A stretch of 8,027 nucleotides of DNA from assembly GCA_018971925.1 (NCBI GenBank), contig JAGWZT010000079.1:1-8027 (forward strand), written 5' to 3'. Shown here piece after piece: positions 1 through 4,831 of the stretch (position 1 is its first letter; every line of letters begins with the position of its first letter). A program made the position numbers and the translations under genes. The notes beneath the pieces are model-generated. The model saw only the letters and a program-made list of their open reading frames with translations, had not been told where the DNA came from and did not search any database. The stretch is from Lysobacteraceae bacterium (GTDB lineage: Bacteria; Pseudomonadota; Gammaproteobacteria; Xanthomonadales; Rhodanobacteraceae).

Positions 1-441
1 ATTGGCGTGATGTACGACCGCCTGCACACGCGCGAAATCGCGGCCTACGGCGGACTCGCGAAAGTGATGCCGTGGTTCGCCGCGTTCTGGGTGCTGTTCG
101 CGATGGCCAATTGCGGCCTGCCGTTCACTTCGGGCTTCGTCGGCGAATTCATGGTGATCCTGTCCAGCTTCACCGCCAACCCGTGGATCGCGTTGTTTGC
201 GGCGTATTCGTTGATCATCGGCGCCGGATACACGCTGTACCTCATCAAGCGCATCGTCTGGGGCACCGCGCCCAGCAAGGAAGCCGCGGCGATGCCCGAG
301 CTGACGGCCCGCGAGGGTTGGGTGCTGACGGCGTTTGCTGTCGCGGTGCTGGCCATGGGCGTGTATCCGTGGCCGCTGATGCACCTGATGGATTCTTCGG
401 TCGCGCAACTCGTGACCCATTTGATGACCAGCAAGATCTAA
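1..441 (+). CDS. nuoM: NADH-quinone oxidoreductase subunit M, 3' part
   Basis: This is the C-terminal 146 residues of NuoM, one of the three antiporter-like membrane subunits of respiratory complex I that move protons across the inner membrane during NADH oxidation. The reading frame is open from base 1, so the gene begins outside the window. It ends with TAA at 439-441. The family is recognised from the stretch YDRLHTREIAAYGGLA, followed by FAMANCGLPFTSGFVGEF, which is the conserved helix-12 region of NuoM. The glutamate of GFVGEF (codon 145-147) aligns with the conserved transmembrane acidic residue Glu407 of E. coli NuoM. At least three hydrophobic segments are visible: about residues 25-40, 50-85 and 103-125. 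nuoN follows 76 bases downstream in the usual nuo operon order. Nothing suggests damage. NuoL and MrpA/D-type antiporter subunits are related alternatives, but the motif wording and gene order favour NuoM strongly. Confidence 0.96.
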   Translation: MGVMYDRLHTREIAAYGGLAKVMPWFAAFWVLFAMANCGLPFTSGFVGEFMVILSSFTANPWIALFAAYSLIIGAGYTLYLIKRIVWGTAPSKEAAAMPELTAREGWVLTAFAVAVLAMGVYPWPLMHLMDSSVAQLVTHLMTSKI

Positions 442-458
442 GCTTTCTCCAAAGTGCA

Positions 459-502
459 GGCATGGATGCCGACTTTTGATTTTCGCGGTCAGGGATGACC
501 GC
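459..502 (+). repeat. paired-hairpin repeat in the nuoM-nuoN spacer
   Basis: Two short inverted repeats stand side by side just before the nuoN ribosome binding site. The first is GGCAT-GG-ATGCC (459-470). The second is GCGGTCA-GGGA-TGACCGC (485-502), a perfect 7-bp stem. A 14-base AT-rich link (471-484) joins them. Both centre on a similar core, CATGGATG and CAGGGATG. The second hairpin recurs in reverse orientation just after nuoN. The form resembles short paired-hairpin repeats scattered between genes in Xanthomonadales. The family assignment is from memory and was not searched. Its closeness to the nuoN ribosome binding site (503-508) means the hairpin could affect nuoN translation or mRNA stability. 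Confidence 0.6.
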
Positions 503-517
503 AAAGGAAACACACAC

Positions 518-1954
518 ATGATTTCGCTCAACGACTTGTTGGTCATCGTGCCCGAGCTGTACCTGACCGCGGCGGCGTGCCTGGTGCTGCTGTTCGACGT
601 GTTCGTCAAGGACGAGCAGCGCGATGCCACCCACTGGATGGCAATCTTCGTGCTGCTGGTGGCCATATTCCTCGTGATCGCCGGCCAGCCGCCACAGACC
701 GTCACCGCGTTCGGTGGCATGTTCGTGCGCGACCACATGGCCGAGATCCTGAAGGTCACGGTGTTGATCGCCACCATCCTGATGTTCGTGATGGCGCGGC
801 CGTGGCTGAAGGACCGCCAGCTGTTCATCGGCGAGTTCTATTCGCTGTCGATCTTCTCGGTGCTGGGCGTGATGTTGCTGGTGTCAGCCGGCAGCCTGAT
901 CACCGTGTACCTCGGGCTCGAACTGTTCTCGCTGCCGGCCTTCGCGCTGGTCGCGCTGAACCGTGAATCGAAACTGTCCTCGGAGGCCGCCATCAAGTTC
1001 TTCGTGCTGGGCTCGCTCGCGTCCGGCCTGCTGCTGTTCGGGATGTCGCTGATTTACGGTGCCACCGGCACGCTCGACCTGCAGGCCATCTTCGCGGCGG
1101 CTGGCACGACCGCGCATCCGCACCTGCTGCAGTTCGGGCTGGTGTTCCTGGTGGTCGGGATCGGTTTCGAGTTCGGGGCGGTGCCATTCCACATGTGGCT
1201 GCCGGATGTGTACGAAGGCGCGCCCACGCCGATCGCGATGTACATCAGCGCGGTGCCGAAGCTGGCCGCGGTGGGGCTCGCTTACCGGCTGCTGGAGGTG
1301 GGCATGGGTCCGTTCGCGCACGACTGGCGGATGATGCTGGCGATCATGGCTGCGCTTTCACTGGTCGTCGGCAACGTGGTGGCGATCGCGCAGGCCAACC
1401 TCAAGCGCATGCTTGCGTATTCCACCATCTCGCACATGGGCTTCGTGTTCCTGGCGCTGTCCAATCCCTCGCCGGAAGGTTATTCGGCGGCGTTGTTCTA
1501 TGCGGTGTGCTTCGCGCTGATGGAAACCGTGGCCTTCGGCGTGATCCTGGCGCTGTCGCGCAAGGGTTTCGACTGCGAGATGATCGATGACCTCAAGGGC
1601 CTCAACCAGCGCTCGCCGTGGTTCGCAGGCATGATGGCGATCGCGATGTTTTCGCTGGCCGGTATCCCGCCGTTGTGGGGCTTCGCCGCCAAGGTGCTGG
1701 TGCTGAAAGCCGCGATCGACGGCGGCATGCTGTGGCTGGCGATCGTCGCGATCATCTGCGCGATCATCGGCCTGTTCTACTACCTGCGCGTGGTCAAGGT
1801 GATGTACTTCGACGCGCCCACCGAGGGTGCCGAGCCGCTGGCCGCCAAACCCGACTTCACGCTTCGTTGGCTGCTGTCCATCAACGCGCTGGGCCTGATC
1901 GCGATGATCGGATTCTCCGGGGTGCTGTACGCGTGGTGCCAGGCGGCATTTTGA
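518..1954 (+). CDS. nuoN: NADH-quinone oxidoreductase subunit N
   Basis: This encodes a 478-residue polytopic inner-membrane protein, the NuoN proton-pumping subunit of complex I (E. coli NuoN has 485 residues). The ATG at 518 is chosen because AAAGGA (503-508) lies nine bases upstream and the protein then begins MISLNDLLVIVPEL, as family members do. An in-frame TTG at 476 would only add residues encoded by the spacer hairpin. Hydrophobic helices run through the whole protein. The proton-translocation core sits around VPFHMWLPDVYEGAPTPIA (about residues 222-240). Conserved charged residues are visible: Glu135 in YLGLELFSLP, Lys248 in AVPKLAAVG and Lys392 in GFAAKVLVL. They match E. coli Glu133, Lys247 and Lys395. 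The position matching E. coli Lys217 is glutamate here (Glu218, in GFEFGAVPF), which is unusual. nuoN is the last gene of the nuo operon. No T-rich terminator follows directly. Confidence 0.97.
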   Translation: MISLNDLLVIVPELYLTAAACLVLLFDVFVKDEQRDATHWMAIFVLLVAIFLVIAGQPPQTVTAFGGMFVRDHMAEILKVTVLIATILMFVMARPWLKDRQLFIGEFYSLSIFSVLGVMLLVSAGSLITVYLGLELFSLPAFALVALNRESKLSSEAAIKFFVLGSLASGLLLFGMSLIYGATGTLDLQAIFAAAGTTAHPHLLQFGLVFLVVGIGFEFGAVPFHMWLPDVYEGAPTPIAMYISAVPKLAAVGLAYRLLEVGMGPFAHDWRMMLAIMAALSLVVGNVVAIAQANLKRMLAYSTISHMGFVFLALSNPSPEGYSAALFYAVCFALMETVAFGVILALSRKGFDCEMIDDLKGLNQRSPWFAGMMAIAMFSLAGIPPLWGFAAKVLVLKAAIDGGMLWLAIVAIICAIIGLFYYLRVVKVMYFDAPTEGAEPLAAKPDFTLRWLLSINALGLIAMIGFSGVLYAWCQAAF

Positions 1955-1955
1955 T

Positions 1956-1973
1956 GCGATCATCCCTGATCGC
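1956..1973 (-). repeat. CAGGGATG hairpin repeat after nuoN (reverse orientation)
   Basis: A perfect 7-bp inverted repeat, GCGATCA-TCCC-TGATCGC, begins one base after the nuoN stop codon. Read on the minus strand it is GCGATCAGGGATGATCGC. This matches the hairpin at 485-502 (GCGGTCAGGGATGACCGC) except at two positions that pair with each other, so the stem is kept. It is therefore a second copy of the same element, placed on the other side of nuoN in the opposite direction. No T tract follows, so it is not a standard intrinsic terminator. It may still protect the 3' end of the nuo mRNA from exonucleases. Confidence 0.6.
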
Positions 1974-2058
1974 TGCGGAAGGGCTGGTGTTTCACGCGGT
2001 CGGGCGGTGATTGCCCACTATGCACTGCGGTAATTGACGACCAGCAACCGTCCTTGGC

Positions 2059-2174
2059 CGGGCGCTCAGCCAGGCACGCGATGCCACCGGCATCGTGTAA
2101 GCGCCCGTCTTCGCCCTGACTTTTCACGACAGCCGCTTCGTGCGAGGCGTCGGTGAAAGCAGCCTTCGGACTGC
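2059..2174. other. structured non-coding stretch between nuoN and the tRNA gene
   Basis: Three successive foldable elements fill most of this spacer. Element one has an outer 8-bp stem, CGGGCGCT (2059-2066) with AGCGCCCG (2100-2107). It encloses an inner stem of about 10 bp (2076-2085 with 2089-2098, one G-U pair, loop ACC). Element two pairs TTTCAC (2122-2127) with GTGAAA (2153-2158). It continues inward through GAC/GTC, GCC/GGC and GC/GC to a TTCGT loop. Element three pairs GCAGCC (2159-2164) with GG-A-CTGC (2168-2174), loop TTC. No convincing promoter precedes it and no T tract follows, and no protein gene fits. It could be a 3' structure of the nuo transcript, an unrecognised small RNA, or a decayed palindromic repeat. 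Strand and function are unknown. Confidence 0.4.
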
Positions 2175-2193
2175 GGCGGGTTGCACCAATCGG

Positions 2194-2222
2194 TTGCAAA
2201 AAACCGTCGCTGGCACCATAAT
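2194..2222 (+). promoter_or_regulatory. sigma-70 promoter of the tRNA-fMet/rimP operon
   Basis: TTGCAA (2194-2199) and CATAAT (2217-2222) match the -35 and -10 consensus well and are separated by exactly 17 bases. Transcription would start near 2229-2231, five to seven bases before the mature tRNA. The bases just after the -10 box are GCGCGTT. Such a GC-rich discriminator is typical of stable-RNA promoters that shut down under the stringent response (ppGpp). The -35 box lies inside a small inverted repeat (CGGTT 2191-2195, AACCG 2202-2206). GGTTGCA occurs twice there (2179-2185, 2192-2198). The promoter could serve both the tRNA and, by read-through, rimP to rbfA. Confidence 0.75.
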
Positions 2223-2235
2223 GCGCGTTCCCTGT

Positions 2236-2312
2236 TGCGGGGTGGAGCAGTCTGGCAGCTCGTCGGGCTCATAACCCGAAGGTCGCAGGTTCAAATCCTG
2301 CCCCCGCTACCA
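2236..2312 (+). tRNA. metY: initiator tRNA-fMet, anticodon CAT
   Basis: This 77-base gene folds as a complete cloverleaf with the 3' CCA encoded (2310-2312). The anticodon CAT is at 2270-2272. It is the initiator, not the elongator, by three marks. Three consecutive G:C pairs close the anticodon stem (2265-2267 with 2275-2277). The D stem carries A11:U24 (2246 and 2260). Acceptor positions 1 and 72 do not pair (T2236 and T2308). The T stem is GCAGG/CCTGC (2285-2289, 2297-2301). It delivers formyl-methionine to the ribosomal P site with IF2, encoded three genes downstream. Its place directly before rimP matches metY of E. coli, hence the symbol. The U·U at 1·72 differs from the E. coli C·A but keeps the required mismatch. 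Confidence 0.97.
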
Positions 2313-2426
2313 GGTCTTGTCAGGGAAGGTTGGTTGGTTCCCTGATCCGCAGGATGCGGAACGCCGACTACTGGAAGCGAAAACGGCGACTTGAGGAATG
2401 GGCCTAGTGCCCATTTTTTATTTCTT
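2313..2426 (+). ncRNA. rimP leader, putative attenuator RNA
   Basis: The segment between tRNA and rimP is rich in hairpins and ends in an intrinsic terminator. In order these are an 8-bp stem TCAGGGAA/TTCCCTGA (2320-2327, 2338-2345) with a GGTTGGTTGG loop, TCCGC/GCGGA (2346-2350, 2356-2360), CGCCG/CGGCG (2362-2366, 2384-2388), and the terminator (2397-2426). A gammaproteobacterial 'rimP leader' with a 3' terminator upstream of rimP-nusA-infB has been proposed in the literature as an attenuator. Position and shape here agree with it, but membership is inferred. I could not find a convincing alternative antiterminator pairing by eye. The likely role is to let transcription stop after the tRNA or continue into rimP-nusA-infB, possibly in response to NusA. 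Confidence 0.6.
2397..2426 (+). terminator. intrinsic terminator between tRNA-fMet and rimP
   Basis: AATGGGC (2397-2403) pairs perfectly with GCCCATT (2409-2415) around a CTAGT loop. The stem is followed at once by a T-rich run reaching 2426. This is a textbook Rho-independent terminator. Because it lies between the tRNA promoter and rimP with no clear promoter after it, the downstream genes would need read-through or antitermination. That makes an attenuation role likely. Confidence 0.88.
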
Positions 2427-2572
2427 GAAGGAGCGGTTTGAAAGCTGTTGCGCTCGGCATCTTGCGAGCCGGCCGTGCTCGGAATCCCCATGTACTGACG
2501 CGTACACTCCGGTTCCTGCACTCCGGCGACACGCAATCTGCCTTCGCCCGCGACGCCCAGCAAACCGCTCTC

Positions 2573-2577
2573 GAGGA
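2573..2577 (+). promoter_or_regulatory. ribosome binding site fixing the GTG start of rimP
   Basis: GAGGA lies eight bases before the GTG at 2586. The nearby ATG at 2579 is out of frame with rimP, so this site decides in favour of the GTG start. Between the terminator (2426) and here I see no other strong signal apart from a small TGTAC/GTACA inverted repeat (2491-2495, 2502-2506). Confidence 0.65.
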
Positions 2578-2585
2578 CATGCCGA

Positions 2586-3137
2586 GTGCAGACCGAAGCA
2601 ATCGTTGCACGCGTGGCGCCGGCCCTGGCGGAACTGGGCCTGGAATGCCTTGGCGTTGAATGGAACGCCGGACACGGCGGTGGGTTGCTGCGCGTCTACA
2701 TCGATTCGCTGCGACACGAAGGCGATGCCGCCAATGCGGTGAGCGTGGACGATTGCGAAGCGGCCAGCCGCGAGATTTCCGCGCTTCTGGATGTGGACGA
2801 TCCGATCCCCGGGCATTACATGCTGGAGGTTTCCTCGCCCGGAATCGAGCGGCCGCTGTTCAACGCGTCGCAGTTCGCGCGTTTCCTCGGCCAGGATGCC
2901 AAGGTCACGCTGAAGCTGCCACGCGATGGGCGCCGGCGCCTGCGCGGCAGGATCGCGGTGGTGGACGGCAACCGCATCGGCATGGATGTGGATGGCGTGC
3001 AGATGGATATTGGCGACGACGAAATCGAAAGCGCGCATCTGGTTCCGGATTGGGATGCGCTGGGTTACACGCCGAAGCCGAAGCCCGGCAAGGCGCCGAA
3101 TGCGACGAAGGGCAAGAAAGCGGGACGAACGCGCTGA
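2586..3137 (+). CDS. rimP: ribosome maturation factor RimP
   Basis: RimP is a cytoplasmic assembly factor that binds the 30S subunit and promotes late maturation of the head and central pseudoknot region. The 183-residue product starts with GTG behind a good GAGGA site. It shows the family's N-terminal alpha/beta domain (about residues 5-90, with GLECLGVEWNAGHGGGLLRVYID and DDCEAASREISALLDVDDPI). The hallmark YMLEVSSPGIERPL follows at about 79-92, and then the C-terminal SH3-like beta barrel (about 95-160). The last 20 or so residues are a lysine- and glycine-rich tail that is longer than in E. coli RimP (150 residues) and probably disordered, perhaps contacting rRNA. It lies 96 bases upstream of nusA in the conserved operon, after a terminator that may control its transcription. 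The old name is YhbC. Confidence 0.96.
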   Translation: MQTEAIVARVAPALAELGLECLGVEWNAGHGGGLLRVYIDSLRHEGDAANAVSVDDCEAASREISALLDVDDPIPGHYMLEVSSPGIERPLFNASQFARFLGQDAKVTLKLPRDGRRRLRGRIAVVDGNRIGMDVDGVQMDIGDDEIESAHLVPDWDALGYTPKPKPGKAPNATKGKKAGRTR

Positions 3138-3150
3138 GCTGAAAGAAAGA

Positions 3151-3181
3151 CACTGGATTCCCGCTTTCGCGGGAATGACGG
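3151..3181 (+). repeat. REP-like palindrome in the rimP-nusA spacer
   Basis: ATTCCCGC (3157-3164) and GCGGGAAT (3169-3176) form a perfect 8-bp stem with a TTTC loop. The flanks are CACTGG on the left and GACGG on the right. This unit is a very common intergenic repeat in Xanthomonadales and some other proteobacteria. When translated by accident it gives phrases such as IPAKAGIQ and HSRESGNP. It sits 13 bases after the rimP stop and 57 before nusA, inside the operon, where it may act as an mRNA stabiliser or partial processing site. It shares its outer ends (GATTCC and GGAATGACG) with the repeats between infB and rbfA. Confidence 0.8.
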
Positions 3182-3233
3182 ATGACAAAGGCAACGAGGT
3201 GCGACAGAACGCGACCTCGATGGAGCAAAAGAG

Positions 3234-4748
3234 ATGAATCGCGACTTGTTGATGATCGTGGAGACTGTGGCCGCCGAGAAGGCGGTGCCGCACGAGGTGA
3301 TTTTCGGCGCGCTCGAGGCGGCGCTGGCGACCGCCGCGAAGAAACGCTATCCCGAGGAAGAGCCCGACATCCGCGTCGCCATCGACCAGGAAACCGGCGA
3401 CTATGAAACCTTCCGCCGCTGGGAAGTGATTGCCGACGACGGCGAGATGGAATCGCCCGACTGGCAGTTGCGCCTGATGGACGCCGAGGACGAGCGTCCC
3501 GGCGCGCAGGTGGGCGAGTACATCGAACAGCAGATCGAGAACCCCGAGTTCGGACGCATCACCGCGCAGGCCGCCAAGCAGGTGATCGTGCAGCGCATCC
3601 GCGAGGCCGAGCGCGCACAGGTGGTCGATGCCTTCAAGGACCGCGTGGGCGAGCTGGTCAACGGCGTGGCCAAGCGCGTCGAGCGCGGCAACATCTACCT
3701 CGACCTTGGCGGCAAGGCCGAGGCGTTCATTCCCCGTGACAAGGCCATTCCGCGCGAGGTGGTGCGCGTGGGCGACCGCGTGCGCGGTTACCTGTTCGAG
3801 GTGCGCGCGGAACTGCGCGGTCCGCAGTTGTTCGTGTCGCGCACCGCGCCGGAATTCATGATGGAGCTGTTCAAGCTGGAAGTGCCGGAAGTGGGCCAGG
3901 GCATCGTCGAGATCCGCGCCTGCGCGCGCGATGCCGGCGACCGCGCCAAGATCGCGGTGGAAGCGCACGACAAGCGCACCGATCCGATCGGCGCCTGCAT
4001 CGGCATGCGTGGTTCGCGCGTGCAGGCGGTGTCGAACGAACTGAACGGCGAGCGCATCGACATCGTGTTGTGGAACGACGCGCCGGCGCAGTTCGTGATC
4101 AACGCGATGGCGCCGGCCGAAGTGCAATCCATCATCGTCGATGAGGACAAGCATTCGATGGACATCGCGGTGGCCGAGGACAAGCTGTCGCAGGCCATCG
4201 GCCGCGGCGGCCAGAACGTGCGCCTCGCCAGCAAGCTCACCGGCTGGGATCTCAAGGTGATGACGCAGGACCAGGTCGCCGCCAAGAGCGAGGCCGAGCA
4301 GGAAGCCGCACGCAAGCTGTTCATGGACAAGCTCGAGGTCGATCAGGAAATCGCGAACATCCTGGTGCAGGAAGGTTTCTCGACCGTCGAGGAAATCGCC
4401 TACGTGCCGACCGGCGAACTGCTGGCGGTCGAAGGCTTCGACGAGGACATCGTCGAGGAGTTGCGTTCGCGCGCGAAGGACGCGTTGCTGACCGAGGCGC
4501 TGGCGGTCGAGGAGAACCTCGACGAGAACGCGCCGTCGGAAGAACTGCTGGCGCTGGAAGGCATGGACGAGGAAACCGCGTATGCATTGGCCGAACGCGG
4601 CATCGTCAGTGCCGATGACCTGGCCGATCAGGCCGTGGACGACCTGATCGACATCGAAGGCATGGACGAGGATCGCGCGGGCGCATTGATCATGGCCGCG
4701 CGCGCGCCGATGCTGGCGCGGATGGAGCAGGAAGCGGGAAGCCCCTGA
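3234..4748 (+). CDS. nusA: transcription termination/antitermination protein NusA
   Basis: NusA binds RNA polymerase and nascent RNA. It slows elongation, helps hairpin-dependent pausing and termination, and is part of rRNA antitermination complexes. The product has 504 residues (E. coli 495). The ATG at 3234 follows GGAG (3222-3225) by eight bases. Domains in order are the polymerase-binding N-terminal domain (about 1-130), the S1 domain (about 135-200, with RGNIYLDLGGKAEAFIPRD), KH1 (GACIGMRGSRVQAV, near 252-265), KH2 (AIGRGGQNVRLASKLTGW, near 320-340), and two acidic helix-hairpin-helix repeats (about 365-430 and 435-500). The repeats occur in gammaproteobacterial NusA and bind the alpha subunit, N protein or NusG. 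All key motifs are intact. It sits between rimP and infB, and NusA could feed back on the terminator upstream of rimP. Confidence 0.98.
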   Translation: MNRDLLMIVETVAAEKAVPHEVIFGALEAALATAAKKRYPEEEPDIRVAIDQETGDYETFRRWEVIADDGEMESPDWQLRLMDAEDERPGAQVGEYIEQQIENPEFGRITAQAAKQVIVQRIREAERAQVVDAFKDRVGELVNGVAKRVERGNIYLDLGGKAEAFIPRDKAIPREVVRVGDRVRGYLFEVRAELRGPQLFVSRTAPEFMMELFKLEVPEVGQGIVEIRACARDAGDRAKIAVEAHDKRTDPIGACIGMRGSRVQAVSNELNGERIDIVLWNDAPAQFVINAMAPAEVQSIIVDEDKHSMDIAVAEDKLSQAIGRGGQNVRLASKLTGWDLKVMTQDQVAAKSEAEQEAARKLFMDKLEVDQEIANILVQEGFSTVEEIAYVPTGELLAVEGFDEDIVEELRSRAKDALLTEALAVEENLDENAPSEELLALEGMDEETAYALAERGIVSADDLADQAVDDLIDIEGMDEDRAGALIMAARAPMLARMEQEAGSP

Positions 4749-4816
4749 TCCGAAGGGTTTCAATACTGTCGAAGCGCGTTTCAGTGCGCTGAGTGCGCAT
4801 CGGACGCCGAAGACAC

Positions 4817-4822
4817 GAGAGG
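4817..4822 (+). promoter_or_regulatory. ribosome binding site deciding the infB start
   Basis: GAGAGG lies nine bases before the ATG at 4832. An in-frame GTG at 4793 has no such site and would add 13 residues without family similarity, so the ATG is preferred. The 83-base nusA-infB spacer otherwise shows only a weak TGCGC/GCGCA inverted repeat (4785-4789, 4795-4799). Confidence 0.75.
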
Positions 4823-4831
4823 TTGGACACG

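Noticed and set aside
476..517. Longer nuoN with a TTG start at 476
   Set aside because: The extra 14 residues are encoded by the hairpin repeat and have no family similarity. The ATG at 518 has a proper ribosome binding site.
1956..1973. Intrinsic terminator for the nuo operon at the post-nuoN hairpin
   Set aside because: The stem has only 7 bp and no T tract follows on either strand. It is better read as a repeat copy.
1960..2199. Minus-strand 79-codon frame in the nuoN-tRNA spacer
   Set aside because: Codon use is unlike the neighbours (TTA, AGT and ATT codons, lower third-position GC), it runs into the hairpin repeat, and no motif is recognisable. The RNA folds explain the segment better.
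2438..2659. 73-codon frame starting TTG upstream of and overlapping rimP
   Set aside because: It has a weak start, low-complexity content, and long overlap with rimP in another frame. A regulatory leader peptide is conceivable but unsupported.
2418..4763. Minus-strand open frame of 781 codons opposite rimP and nusA
   Set aside because: It is an antisense shadow of GC-rich codon use. Its translation is rich in His, Arg and Ala without family motifs, and it crosses the REP palindrome and the rimP leader.
4793..4831. Longer infB with a GTG start at 4793
   Set aside because: The 13 added residues do not match IF2, and GAGAGG at 4817-4822 serves the ATG at 4832.
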